Shown: positions 22,965 to 31,216 of the stretch, piece by piece | Position numbering within the stretch: position 1 is the first letter of the stretch | Layout of the letters: each line of letters starts with the position of its first letter | Assembly (NCBI RefSeq): GCF_900102035.1 | Contig: NZ_LT629689.1 | Location: 6,482,501-6,546,500 of the forward strand | DNA length: 64,000 nt | DNA from: Pseudomonas extremaustralis | Lineage (GTDB): Bacteria; Pseudomonadota; Gammaproteobacteria; Pseudomonadales; Pseudomonadaceae | Direction: 5' to 3' | The notes under the pieces: model-generated | The model's database searches: none | Seen by the model: only the letters and a program-made list of their open reading frames with translations | What the model was told of the DNA's origin: nothing | Made by a program: the position numbers and the translations under genes

Positions 22965-22990
22965 GCCCGGCTACCGCGCCGGGTTTTTTA
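22965..22990 (+). terminator. Late-leader terminator (tR'-like)
   Basis: A CCCGGC/GCCGGG stem with a 6-nt loop and T6. With the promoter at 22891 it would yield a short leader RNA unless a late antiterminator acts. The stretch 22991..23200 shows no ORF or RNA that I can identify. Confidence 0.8.
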
Positions 22991-23200
22991 TTGCTCAAAA
23001 TTCACTGCAGCCAGGGCAGCCCTCGGGAGGCCTGGACGCTGATAAGCCGGTAGTGCAGCGCTACGGAAAAACACCGGCAGCCCGCGCGCCCTGACCTAAC
23101 ACGCTTTCAGGGTGGCGCGAGACAGGAACAGCGAGATCGATGCACTTGGGTGTCGACGCCGTGATGGTCTTTGGCTGGCAGCGTGGGAAGACACGCAATT

Positions 23201-23270
23201 GCGGGTAGCGCAGGTCGCTAGACAGCCTTCCAAGCTTTCGATCAGGGTTCGATTCCCTGTATCCGCTCCA
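23201..23270 (+). tRNA. tRNA-Gly(TCC)-like, shortened D-arm
   Basis: The 7-bp acceptor (GCGGGTA/TATCCGC, one G-U) is followed by T and an encoded CCA. The T-arm CAGGG/CCCTG carries loop TTCGATT, and the anticodon loop CTTCCAA reads TCC for glycine. The stretch between acceptor and anticodon stem is only 14 nt, so the D-arm is shortened, and the anticodon stem has one mismatch. It may be a decaying or unusual phage tRNA. Confidence 0.6.
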
Positions 23271-23274
23271 AATC

Positions 23275-23350
23275 TGGCCCGAAGCATTGACGGTTGATGC
23301 GCCCGGCTCATAACCGGGGGAAGAGGGTTCAAGCCCCTACGGGCCGACCA
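23275..23350 (+). tRNA. tRNA-Met(CAT)
   Basis: A 76-nt cloverleaf: acceptor TGGCCCG/CGGGCCG (one T:G), D-stem GCAT/ATGC with a GG-containing loop, perfect anticodon stem CCCGG/CCGGG with loop CTCATAA, T-arm around TTCAAGC and an encoded CCA. The CAT anticodon fits elongator Met, or Ile if lysidine-modified. It lies 4 nt after the Gly-like tRNA. Confidence 0.8.
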
Positions 23351-23448
23351 GGCACGGGGCCTCAAGCCTCTGCGGCGTAGATCTGAGAACTTTCAGGGAG
23401 CCAAAACAACTTGAGCAACTGAGGGGGAGTGCCTCGGTGCCTTTTCAG

Positions 23449-23480
23449 GGCCTCGATATTGATCGGGGCCTTCTTGTTTT
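23449..23480 (+). terminator. Terminator after the tRNA pair
   Basis: A 9-bp stem GGCCTCGAT/ATCGGGGCC (one T:G) with a 4-nt loop and a T-rich tail. A second hairpin GGCCG/CGGCC with T6 follows at 23557..23580, just before the holin gene. Confidence 0.75.
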
Positions 23481-23556
23481 CGGCCCCGCCACACCCTTCG
23501 CTCTGAGCTGGGAGTGCCGCCGGGGCTGATCTATTCGCCGCTGCTCCCCAGCGTTT

Positions 23557-23580
23557 GGCCGCCACCTGACGGCCTTTTTT
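23557..23580 (+). terminator. Terminator before the lysis genes
   Basis: GGCCG, 8-nt loop, CGGCC and six T. It stands between the tRNA region and the holin gene, so late transcription has to read through it. Confidence 0.75.
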
Positions 23581-23612
23581 ATTCCTCTACTCCCAGAAGG
23601 GAGGACTTCGGA

Positions 23613-23936
23613 TTGAAAATCATGCCCGAAAAAGACCCTTCCTTCTGGGCGATGGTTTTGAATGCCCTCCGCGACAACGGGCTGGCCATGGTCCTGACGT
23701 TCCTCCTGATCTGGTTGCGGATTCAGTACGACGGCAAAGAGACCAAGCCTGTCCGCCAGATTATCGAGTCTGTCCTTGGGGCTTTGATCGTGATGGTGGT
23801 CGGCCTGACGGTGCAGAAGTTCGGCTTAAGCAGCGGGTGGGCATTCTTCGCTGCCGGCTTCGTCGGCATTCTCGGAGTTGATCAGGTTCGACAACTCGGC
23901 AAGCGCTGGTCTGAGCGCAAGGCGGATGAGCTATGA
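23613..23936 (+). CDS. Lambda-family class holin
   Basis: A 107-aa membrane protein opening MKIMPEKDPSFWAMVLNAL, the typical start of lambda-family (S-like) phage holins. Three hydrophobic segments (about 18-37, 52-70 and 75-95) would form the membrane hole that releases the endolysin. GGGAGG lies 8 bases before a TTG at 23613, whereas the ATG three codons later has no ribosome site, so TTG is preferred. The gene is well separated from the endolysin at 46035. Confidence 0.8.
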   Translation: MKIMPEKDPSFWAMVLNALRDNGLAMVLTFLLIWLRIQYDGKETKPVRQIIESVLGALIVMVVGLTVQKFGLSSGWAFFAAGFVGILGVDQVRQLGKRWSERKADEL

Positions 23937-24157
23937 AGCTGATCGAGAACGTCGCTGCTTGTCACAAGCTCTGGTCTGTACGCCTGGCTCTGGCCGGTGC
24001 AGTGCTGAATGCTGGTGCAATTGGCTGGACGGTGTTCCAGGGCGCAGTCAACCCGCTGATTTACGCAGCCATCAACATGGCTCTCGGGGTCGGCGTTGCT
24101 GTTGTCCGTGTGCTGTCACAGCCGCAGCCTGACGGTGACAAGAATGAAAACCCCTAA
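23933..24157 (+). CDS. Small phage membrane protein beside the holin
   Basis: A 74-aa protein with two hydrophobic helices (LWSVRLALAGAVLNAGAIGW and the NPLIYAAINMALGVGVAVVR region) and a polar tail. Such proteins often follow holins in Pseudomonas phages (DUF7940-like) and may be antiholins or pinholins. It overlaps the holin by four bases. Confidence 0.65.
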   Translation: MKLIENVAACHKLWSVRLALAGAVLNAGAIGWTVFQGAVNPLIYAAINMALGVGVAVVRVLSQPQPDGDKNENP

Positions 24158-24437
24158 CTTCCTGAAATCAATCGTCGCATGGATTGCGAAACTCTTCGTA
24201 GAGGCTCCAGTCATGTCCGAATTGCCAGTTGAAGTACGGGCCGCCATTGCGTCGTCGGCTCCGGTCGTTGTGGTTCCTGAGGCTGCAGCACCTGTTGCCC
24301 AGGTAAGCGAGCCTGCACCCGTCGCCGCCCCAGCGCCCGACCTGATCGCCAAGCTCGAAACCATCCTGTCCGCCCTCGGCCATGAGATCCCAGTGTTCTG
24401 GGATGAGGCTGTAGCGTTGGCGAAGAAGGCTCTGTAA
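24144..24437 (+). CDS. Small phage protein with Ala/Pro/Val-rich middle
   Basis: A 97-aa protein starting MKTPNFLKSIVAWIAKLFVE, an amphipathic/hydrophobic helix, followed by an A/P/V-rich linker and a C-terminal helix LIAKLETILSALGHEIPVFW. It overlaps the preceding membrane gene by 14 bp. A role in lysis timing is possible but unproven. Confidence 0.55.
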   Translation: MKTPNFLKSIVAWIAKLFVEAPVMSELPVEVRAAIASSAPVVVVPEAAAPVAQVSEPAPVAAPAPDLIAKLETILSALGHEIPVFWDEAVALAKKAL

Positions 24438-24439
24438 TC

Positions 24440-24477
24440 GAATGATCATTGAATGACGTTCGAACGACGTTGAATGA
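24440..24477 (+). repeat. Phased GAAYGA repeats upstream of the terminase
   Basis: GAATGA, GAATGA, GAACGA and GAATGA start at 24440, 24451, 24462 and 24472, spaced 11, 11 and 10 bp, so they face the same side of the helix. They overlap a perfect palindrome CGTTCGAACG (24457..24466) in the noncoding gap before the terminase small subunit. This is a candidate binding site for the terminase. Confidence 0.5.
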
Positions 24478-24514
24478 GTCGTTGTGAAAACCAACCCCAT
24501 GAATGAGGCTGACT

Positions 24515-25075
24515 ATGGCCCTATGCGGCGCATCCAAGCGCGGCAACGGGGAACCATGCAAGCGTCACGCAATACCGGGTTCCTCTCGCTGCAAGCTACA
24601 CGGCGGCAAGAGTTCGGGCCCCAAAGAACAGCGGGGCAACAAGAACGCCGCTCATCCTGGCTCCATCTACAGCAAGTTCCTGACTGATGAGGAAGCCGAG
24701 CTTCTGCCAAGCATTGAGCTTGGTTCGGTCGATGATGAATTGCGCCTGACTCGGATCAGGCTGATGCGCGCGCTGGCTCAAGAGGCTGAGCGTGGTGATA
24801 CGGCTGAACTGGAAGCCCGCGTTGAGCGTGAAGGTGCTGGCGAGTACCAGGCCAAGACCGAAGAGAAGTTCAAGGTGCGCGACTACGCCGGGCTGATTGA
24901 TCGCCTGACTGCTCGCATTGAGTCGCTGGAGGCTCGTCGCTCGTACTTGATGACCCAGAACCAAGAGCGCGCATTGCGTGGCCTTGAACTGGCTGACAAG
25001 GAGCGTGAGCACGGCAAGTCTGGCGGCGGCCCTGTCACTGGCATTGCGGTAAGGGTGGTCACCAATGGCGCGTGA
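24515..25075 (+). CDS. Terminase small subunit-like protein
   Basis: A 186-aa protein upstream of and overlapping the large terminase by 11 bp. The N-terminus ALCGASKRGNGEPCKRHAIP then CKLHGGKSSG has a Cys/His cluster followed by a basic segment, typical of small terminase-like proteins of Pseudomonas phages. Helices and a coiled coil follow (LIDRLTARIESLEARRSYL). It should recognise packaging DNA. The ATG at 24515 is preceded by GAGG; another in-frame ATG is four codons upstream. Confidence 0.7.
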   Translation: MALCGASKRGNGEPCKRHAIPGSSRCKLHGGKSSGPKEQRGNKNAAHPGSIYSKFLTDEEAELLPSIELGSVDDELRLTRIRLMRALAQEAERGDTAELEARVEREGAGEYQAKTEEKFKVRDYAGLIDRLTARIESLEARRSYLMTQNQERALRGLELADKEREHGKSGGGPVTGIAVRVVTNGA

Positions 25076-26348
25076 AATCGAGATGGTGATGACCGCGCCG
25101 CAGTCTGAGTTCTTCCTGAAGACCTGCAAGTATCCGGCGTTCGTCGGCGGCTTCGGTACAGGGAAGACTGAGACCCTGGCCAACTGCGCTATTCGTGACG
25201 GCTTCGAAGCATCGACCGGCATGATTGCCCTCTATGAGCCGACCTACGACCTGGTGCGCCTGATCCTGGCGCCTCGGATCGAGGAAAAGCTCACCGATTA
25301 CGGCATCCGGTACAAGTACAACAAGCAAGAGAACATCATTTACTGCAGTTCGGGCGGCTGTGCCGATTTTGTGCTGCGGACACTGGACAACCCGGCCCGG
25401 ATCGTTGGCTATGAGTCGTACTGCGCTCATGTGGACGAACTGGACACGCTCAAGCGTGATCATGCTGCCGACGCATGGCGCAAGATCATTGCGCGGAACA
25501 GGCAGCGCCCCAAGGGCGTCCAGAACCCATTCAATCGGGTGAGCGTATACACGACACCGGAAGGTTTTCGTTTCGTTTACGAGACATGGAAGCGTGACGC
25601 CAAGCCCGGATACGAGATTGTTCAGGCGCCAACGCGCACCAATCCGTTCCTGCCGCCTGACTACATCGACAGCCTGCGCGCCAGTTACCCGCCGCAGTTG
25701 ATCGAGGCTTACCTCGAGGGCGAGTTCGTCAACCTGACATCTGGCGCTGTGTACCCAGAGTTCTCCCGGGTGCTGAACCACTGCGACACGAATGTGCAGC
25801 CTGGCGAGCCGGTCCACGTCGGCATCGACTTCAACGTCAACAACATGGCCGGGATCATCTACGTCATGCGAGACGGTGCGCTGCACGCGGCTGACGAGAT
25901 GGTCAAGGTGCGTGACACGCCTGAGCTGGCCCGCATGATCCGCGAGCGCTACCTGCTCCAGGGTCACCACGTAACAGTCTACCCGGACGCCAGCGGCCAA
26001 AACACCAGCAGCAAGGGTGCGTCAGTATCTGACCTGTCGATCCTTCAGCAGGCCGGCTTCACGATCCGCGCCAACAGCGTCAACCCACGGGTCAAGGACC
26101 GGGTCAACGCTGTCAACGCCCAGATACTCAGCGGGACCGGCGTTCGCCGCCTCAAGGTCAACACCAATAAGTGCCCAGCGCTCACTGAGTGCCTGGAGCA
26201 GCAGCCCTACAACGATCACGGCGAGCCAGACAAGACAACCGACCATGACCACGCATGTGACGCAGCCGGCTACCCGATTGCGTTCCTGTTCCCGGTCTGC
26301 AAGCCAGTCGCAACCCACGGCGCTCACGTGCCCCACATGAGCCGATAG
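25065..26348 (+). CDS. Terminase large subunit
   Basis: A 427-aa packaging motor and nuclease. Walker A GGFGTGKTE near residue 29, Walker B followed by catalytic Glu in CAHVDELD near 120, and coupling motif SVYTTPEGF. The RNase-H-like nuclease shows GIDFNVNNMAG near 250 and YPDASG near 306, with a late Asp cluster (TDHDHACDA). It docks on the portal encoded next and cuts concatemers. Confidence 0.93.
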   Translation: MAREIEMVMTAPQSEFFLKTCKYPAFVGGFGTGKTETLANCAIRDGFEASTGMIALYEPTYDLVRLILAPRIEEKLTDYGIRYKYNKQENIIYCSSGGCADFVLRTLDNPARIVGYESYCAHVDELDTLKRDHAADAWRKIIARNRQRPKGVQNPFNRVSVYTTPEGFRFVYETWKRDAKPGYEIVQAPTRTNPFLPPDYIDSLRASYPPQLIEAYLEGEFVNLTSGAVYPEFSRVLNHCDTNVQPGEPVHVGIDFNVNNMAGIIYVMRDGALHAADEMVKVRDTPELARMIRERYLLQGHHVTVYPDASGQNTSSKGASVSDLSILQQAGFTIRANSVNPRVKDRVNAVNAQILSGTGVRRLKVNTNKCPALTECLEQQPYNDHGEPDKTTDHDHACDAAGYPIAFLFPVCKPVATHGAHVPHMSR

Positions 26349-26349
26349 C

Positions 26350-27813
26350 ATGGACTTCAAGACACTCAAGGCCACATACCCGGCTGATCCTGACTATCCG
26401 CGGCGCACCGCTGACATCCTGGCGCTTAACCGCGTGATGGATGGCACGATGTATGACGAGCTTGAATACGCGTTCTCGATGGAGAAAAACAACGCCGGGG
26501 AATACATCTCGCTGTCTCAGCGGCGTCCCTCGGCGCGCACCAGGCTCTGCCCAACCGTAGTTGGCGATTCGGTGTCGCTTCTGTTCTCCGAGGGCCATTT
26601 CCCGGCTGTCGACTGCACGGATGAAGAAACGCGCGACACGCTGACACGGATCATCAAGGAGTCGATGCTCAACCAGGTCATGATCGAGGCCGCCATGAGC
26701 GGGTCGGTCGGCTCGGTAGCTGTCCTGATGCGCGTCCTCAGTGATCGCGTGTTCTTTTCGGTGATGTCGTCTGCCTACCTCACGCCTTTCTGGAAGGCTG
26801 ACGCGCCTGACACGCTGGAAATGGTAACCGAGCGCTTCAAGGTGAAGGGCGACGTGCTGAAAGGCATGGGCTACGCCGTCGAAGAGAAGGAAACATACTG
26901 GTTTCAGCGCGACTGGACCTCGACCGAAGAGGTCTGGTACGCGCCGCTGGCTGTCAGCAAAGCCAAGGAAGGCGAAAAAGCCTCCAGGGATGAAACCAAA
27001 ACCGTCAGTCACAAGCTGGGATTCGTGCCGCTTGTCTGGGTGCGAAACCTGCCCGGCGGTGATGATATCGACGGCAAGCCTACCTTTCCGGTTGAGGCGA
27101 TCGACGTACAAATTGAGTCCGATTACCTGCTTTCCCAGGGTGGCCGGGCGCTCAAGTATCAGTCTGACCCGACCCTGCACATCAAAGAGCCTGCGCTCGG
27201 CGGTAATGGCGCGGTCATCAAAGGCGCCGCTAATGCCATCGTCACCGACAAGGATGGCGATGCAAAGCTGCTGGAGATCAGCGGTGACGCTGCGGGCGCG
27301 GTGATGGAGTGGGTCAAAGGATTGCGAGAGATCGCGCTTGAAGGCGCGGGTGGTAACCGCTCCAACGCTGACAAGCTGAGCGCCGCCCAATCCGGTCGCG
27401 CCATGGAGCTGATGAATCAGTCCCTGATCTGGCTGGCCGACAAGCTGCGCATCAGCTACGGCGAAGGCGCACTGCTCGAGCTGTTGAACATGATCGTCAA
27501 GGCCTCGCTGGTCTTCACGCTGGTCGACAAGAAGGGCAGGCCGCTTGGGAATCTCTCCGAAAAAGAGGACATCTCGCTGCGCTGGCCGCAGTGGTATGCC
27601 CCTACCTACGCAGACAAGCAAACCCAGGCCACGACACTTGATGTGTTGAGGCTTGCAGGCCTGCTGTCGCAAGAGACGGCCGTGAAGTCGATGGCTCCCT
27701 CTTACGACATCGCAGACCCGGCGGATGAAATCCGGCTCATTGAGACCGGTGGTCCGCCGCCAAACCAGCCGGTGCCGAAAGAGCCGACACCAGCGCCTGA
27801 TTCAAACGATTAA
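26350..27813 (+). CDS. Portal protein (SPP1 gp6-like)
   Basis: A 487-aa protein directly after the terminase. It has LYPTV-type wing and stem regions, a long helix around EWVKGLREIALEGAGGNRS and an RAMELMNQSLIWLADKLRIS stretch that correspond to the stem and clip of SPP1-type portals, and a proline-rich tail. Twelve copies would form the DNA channel. A terminator-like hairpin follows at 27820. Confidence 0.85.
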   Translation: MDFKTLKATYPADPDYPRRTADILALNRVMDGTMYDELEYAFSMEKNNAGEYISLSQRRPSARTRLCPTVVGDSVSLLFSEGHFPAVDCTDEETRDTLTRIIKESMLNQVMIEAAMSGSVGSVAVLMRVLSDRVFFSVMSSAYLTPFWKADAPDTLEMVTERFKVKGDVLKGMGYAVEEKETYWFQRDWTSTEEVWYAPLAVSKAKEGEKASRDETKTVSHKLGFVPLVWVRNLPGGDDIDGKPTFPVEAIDVQIESDYLLSQGGRALKYQSDPTLHIKEPALGGNGAVIKGAANAIVTDKDGDAKLLEISGDAAGAVMEWVKGLREIALEGAGGNRSNADKLSAAQSGRAMELMNQSLIWLADKLRISYGEGALLELLNMIVKASLVFTLVDKKGRPLGNLSEKEDISLRWPQWYAPTYADKQTQATTLDVLRLAGLLSQETAVKSMAPSYDIADPADEIRLIETGGPPPNQPVPKEPTPAPDSND

Positions 27814-27819
27814 CCCTAC

Positions 27820-27845
27820 AGCCTCGATGAATCGGGGCTTTTTTA
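27820..27845 (+). terminator. Hairpin after the portal gene
   Basis: AGCCTCGAT, two-base loop, ATCGGGGCT, then six T. It sits inside the late operon directly before the ribosome site of the next gene. Confidence 0.7.
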
Positions 27846-27861
27846 TACCCGGAGACGACAG

Positions 27862-28389
27862 ATGTCCGACCAGCCAACACCAGCCGCAGACAAAGACCCG
27901 CAGACTTTCTCGCGCGAATACGTCAGCGAGCTGCGCGCAGAAAACAAAGGTCTTCGCCTGAAAAACCAGGAGCTGACCGGAAAAGTGGATTCGTTCGAAG
28001 CCACCAAAGCCGACGCCATCAAGGTGGCTGTTGAGGCTGCCGTGGTGGCGGCCAAAGCCGAAGCCACGACTGAAGTCCAGGCCGAAGCTGACAAGCGCGT
28101 CTTGCTGGCGGAGCTGAAAAGCGAAGCGGTCAAGGCTGGCATGGTTGACGTAGACGGCCTGAAGCTGGCCGATCTGTCCTCTGTAACCCTCAAGGACGGC
28201 AAGCTGGAAGGTGCTGAAGCGCTTTTCACTGGCCTGAAAGAGTCGAAGCCGTACCTGTTCGGCAAGCCGCCGACCAGCAGCAGCAACCCGCAAACACCGC
28301 CTTCTCCTGTTCCGCCTGTGGCCAAGAAGGTCACAGAGATGGACGACAAGGAATATGCCGCAGCCAAGGCCGCAGCACTGAAGGCTTAA
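27862..28389 (+). CDS. Capsid scaffold-like protein
   Basis: A 175-aa, Ala/Lys/Glu-rich protein between portal and major capsid genes. It has an N-terminal coiled coil (VSELRAENKGLRLKNQELTG), a helical middle and a proline-rich C-terminal linker ending in KEYAAAKAAALKA. Length, composition and position match phage scaffolds that assemble the procapsid and are removed. No protease gene is seen nearby. Confidence 0.75.
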   Translation: MSDQPTPAADKDPQTFSREYVSELRAENKGLRLKNQELTGKVDSFEATKADAIKVAVEAAVVAAKAEATTEVQAEADKRVLLAELKSEAVKAGMVDVDGLKLADLSSVTLKDGKLEGAEALFTGLKESKPYLFGKPPTSSSNPQTPPSPVPPVAKKVTEMDDKEYAAAKAAALKA

Positions 28390-28461
28390 CCGCTTGATTC
28401 ACCCACCGGGGCCAGACGCCCAAGGGGTAAGACACCATCGAACCCTTAGGAGTTTTGCCCC

Positions 28462-29769
28462 ATGGCAATTAACAATTTCCCGGCTGCCCTCCAGCCAATC
28501 ATTCAGCAAGGCTTTCTGGAACGCGAATTCCAGGCCGGTATCCATTCCCGCCTCGGCTTCCGCGCCATCGCTGATCGCGAAGAAATCCCGAACAAGGTCG
28601 GTGAGACGGTCACCAAGACCCGTCGCGGCCTGAAAGCGCCGGTTACCACCCCGCTGAACCCGACCACCAACACCAACCTGGACAACGGCCTGACCCCGTC
28701 CGGCTGGACCGTTGAGCAGTACACCCTGTCGATGAACATGTACGGCGACACGATCGACCTGAACATGGTTACTCAGGGCGTGGGTATCGCGAAGCAGTTC
28801 ATGGAAAACGCCAACGTCAACGGCGTGCAGTCGGCTCAGTCCCTGGATCGCCTGGCGCGCAACGCGCTGTTCAGTTCGTACCTGGGCGGTAACACCCGCG
28901 TTCGTACCACTCTTGGCGCACCGGCTTTGACCCTGGCTGTCGATGACATCCGTGGCTTCCAATACGTGCTGGCCAACGGCGTGATGGTGCCTGTATCCGT
29001 CGGCACCCCGATGACTGTTACCGTCGGCGCCGGCGTTTACACCCTGACTGGCGTTGTGGCTGACGGCTCCAACGTTTCGACCGCGCCAATCGGCGTGTCG
29101 GGCGTCCTGACCTTCAGTGCAAACGTCAGCGTGTCCGACGGTACCGCGGGCAATGGCGTGATTTCCAGCGTTGGCCCAAGCGTGCTGCGCGCCTCCAATC
29201 GCGCGAGCACCTCCAGCTTGATCGCTACCGACCTGTTGACCATGCAGACCGTGCTGTCTGCCGTGGCCCGTCTGCGCACCAACAACGTGCCGACCATCAA
29301 CGGTCTGTACAACGCCTACCTGGATGACAACCACCTGCTGGAGCTGTTCCAAGACGGCGACTTCAAACTGCTGTATCGCGGTGCCTACGGCTCCGAGACC
29401 TACAAGCAGGGCCAGATCATCGAGTTGCTCGGCGTGCGCTTCATCACCACCACCGAGGCTTACCAGCAGACGCTGGGCGGCGTGCCTATTCGTCGCGCCA
29501 TCGTGTGCGGCCAGGGCGCTCTGGTTGAAGGTGACTTCGCCAGCATCGGCTACAGCGAAGTGGGCGACGGCGACAGCCTGAAAGTCATGGTTGACGACAT
29601 CTGCATGGTGACCCGCGAGCCGCTCGACCGCCTGCAACAAATCATCGCCCAGTCCTGGTACTGGATCGGTGGCTTTGCAGTGCCGACCGATGCGACCGCC
29701 AACCCAACCATCATTCCGACCGCGAGCAACAGCTACTTCAAGCGCGCCGTCGTGATCGAGTCCGCCTAA
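28462..29769 (+). CDS. Major capsid protein, HK97 fold
   Basis: A 435-aa protein. The N-terminal region (MAINNFPAALQPIIQQGFLE) and the body with a long spine helix resemble P22-like HK97-fold coat proteins. The stretch ~165-245, rich in Val, Thr and Ser (MVPVSVGTPMTVTVGAG...), looks like an inserted domain comparable to the P22 I-domain. The C-terminal FKRAVVIESA ends the fold. It follows the scaffold gene; coat and scaffold assemble the procapsid around the portal. Confidence 0.88.
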   Translation: MAINNFPAALQPIIQQGFLEREFQAGIHSRLGFRAIADREEIPNKVGETVTKTRRGLKAPVTTPLNPTTNTNLDNGLTPSGWTVEQYTLSMNMYGDTIDLNMVTQGVGIAKQFMENANVNGVQSAQSLDRLARNALFSSYLGGNTRVRTTLGAPALTLAVDDIRGFQYVLANGVMVPVSVGTPMTVTVGAGVYTLTGVVADGSNVSTAPIGVSGVLTFSANVSVSDGTAGNGVISSVGPSVLRASNRASTSSLIATDLLTMQTVLSAVARLRTNNVPTINGLYNAYLDDNHLLELFQDGDFKLLYRGAYGSETYKQGQIIELLGVRFITTTEAYQQTLGGVPIRRAIVCGQGALVEGDFASIGYSEVGDGDSLKVMVDDICMVTREPLDRLQQIIAQSWYWIGGFAVPTDATANPTIIPTASNSYFKRAVVIESA

Positions 29770-29809
29770 TCAAGCGCCGGGGTGAAAGCCCCGGCCACTG
29801 GAGAGAATC

Positions 29810-29992
29810 ATGGGTCGAAAAAAAGACGACGCGCCACCTGAGTCGGTTGTGCTCACTGCGCCGTATGCGTTCATTGACGACACTGGCGCAACCCGTGCGT
29901 GGAGCCCGGGCGTGACTGTCACCGATGCAGAAGACATTGCACTTCTGGTCGATCGTAAAGCCCCGCTGGATGGCATCGAATACGAGGACTGA
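29810..29992 (+). CDS. Small head protein
   Basis: A 60-aa protein with an N-terminal polar segment MGRKKDDAPPESVVLTAPYA and an acidic beta-rich core. Small proteins here often serve as head fibre or decoration or as a head-completion factor; no identity is certain. Confidence 0.55.
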   Translation: MGRKKDDAPPESVVLTAPYAFIDDTGATRAWSPGVTVTDAEDIALLVDRKAPLDGIEYED

Positions 29993-29995
29993 ACC

Positions 29996-30376
29996 ATGGC
30001 CTTCACGGACGCAGAAAAGACAGATATTCGGCGATTCTGCGGGTTTCCTCTGTTTGGCGGAGTGCCGACACAGGCATTCGGTCACCGGTTCTACCAGCAG
30101 TACGGCACGCTTGAGTTCCGCCTGAACAACATGCAGCCCTCGGAAGAGGCGGTAATCAGGGTCACATACCTGGCCAACCTCTACCTGCTTGAGACTGATG
30201 TGATCAGCACGCGGGAAAACCTCGATACAGATCAGGCGGCCGTGTGGGTTCACAATAAAAACGAGCAGCGCGATCGTGATCGCCTGTTTGACTCATGGAG
30301 TCGCCGTCTTTGCGGCTTCCTCGGCATTCCCCCGGGCCCAGCCTTGGGTGATGGCGGCTTGACCCTGGTGGTGTGA
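29996..30376 (+). CDS. Head-tail adaptor protein
   Basis: A 126-aa helical protein starting MAFTDAEKTDIRRFCGFPLF. It shows the short helical-bundle pattern of connector proteins (gp15/gp6-like), with LEFRLNNMQPSEEAVIRVTY and a basic C-terminus. Its place after the capsid and before tail-completion genes supports a connector that sits below the portal. Confidence 0.7.
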   Translation: MAFTDAEKTDIRRFCGFPLFGGVPTQAFGHRFYQQYGTLEFRLNNMQPSEEAVIRVTYLANLYLLETDVISTRENLDTDQAAVWVHNKNEQRDRDRLFDSWSRRLCGFLGIPPGPALGDGGLTLVV

Positions 30377-30377
30377 C

Positions 30378-31016
30378 ATGGACGGCACAAAGCTCCAGGC
30401 CAAGATTTACAAAGGGTACGGGCAGGCAGCCAAGCGTATCGGTTTCGACTACCAGCAATTTCGCGCCACGAGCGCCAGTAACCCGCTGTCGTCAACCGCT
30501 TTGCAGACGCTGCCTGCGTCGTTCACCACGAATTTCAGCTACTCCGCGCCGAACAAGTACGGGCAGGCAACTTGGCTGGGCCTGTTCGACGCGCGCACCT
30601 TCGATGTTGGTGACTTCCTCGTCGGCCGGCAGGGCACGTTCTTCGTCGCCGCTATGCAGGACACGCTGCCGATTTACTGCGTGCAGACGAATCGCGTTGT
30701 GAGCGTGCTGCGCGATCACCAGGATCAAAGCGTTGGTCTTGGCGCCTACTCGGGCGGTACTCGGGCGACTGAGGTCGCACTCATGCAGGGCTGGCCCGCC
30801 AGCATCCTGCAGGGCACGAAGGGCGAAACCAACGACGCCAAGCTGCCGCTGGACGTGAAAACGCCGTGGTGGCTGATCCTCATGCCCGCCTATCCAGGCA
30901 TCGTTTTGCGCACCAGTGACGTGATCCGGTGCGAATTGGGCCGGAAATACGTGATTTCGAGCGCTGAACTGACCGATATGGGCTGGCGCATCACCGCAAT
31001 GCAGGCGCAGGTGTGA
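30378..31016 (+). CDS. Head-closure / neck protein
   Basis: A 212-aa protein, MDGTKLQAKIYKGYGQAAKR at its start, followed by a beta-rich body with VGDFLVGRQGTFFVAAMQDT. The position between adaptor and tail-terminator-like genes suggests a head-closure or neck protein. I do not recognise a named family. Confidence 0.55.
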   Translation: MDGTKLQAKIYKGYGQAAKRIGFDYQQFRATSASNPLSSTALQTLPASFTTNFSYSAPNKYGQATWLGLFDARTFDVGDFLVGRQGTFFVAAMQDTLPIYCVQTNRVVSVLRDHQDQSVGLGAYSGGTRATEVALMQGWPASILQGTKGETNDAKLPLDVKTPWWLILMPAYPGIVLRTSDVIRCELGRKYVISSAELTDMGWRITAMQAQV

Positions 31017-31018
31017 CG

Positions 31019-31216
31019 ATGGATACAGGAAGCGCGTTTCGCGATCACCTTCAGTCAAGTCCGGCGGCCTGCGCGTTCCGAAAGTCGTGGAATGGCGAGG
31101 CCTACATTCGATACAGCGGCCTTGGCCTGACTATTCACCGCCAGCATGACCCTGAAAGCTATCCCTATGCCTTCAGCTTCGAAGATTTCACCGCTGAAGA
31201 CTGGGAGTTGGCGTAA
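31019..31216 (+). CDS. Small neck-region protein
   Basis: A 65-aa protein (MDTGSAFRDHLQSSPAACAF at the start) with an FSFEDFTAEDWELA end. The start at 31019 has AGGTG upstream; the frame can extend two codons to a GTG. No function recognised. Confidence 0.5.
   Translation: MDTGSAFRDHLQSSPAACAFRKSWNGEAYIRYSGLGLTIHRQHDPESYPYAFSFEDFTAEDWELA

Noticed and set aside
23096..23365. An 89-codon leftward frame
   Set aside because: It lies opposite the two tRNA genes and is explained by them.
26182..27672. A 496-codon frame opposite the portal gene
   Set aside because: Antisense shadow; the portal is confirmed by order (terminase, portal, scaffold, capsid).
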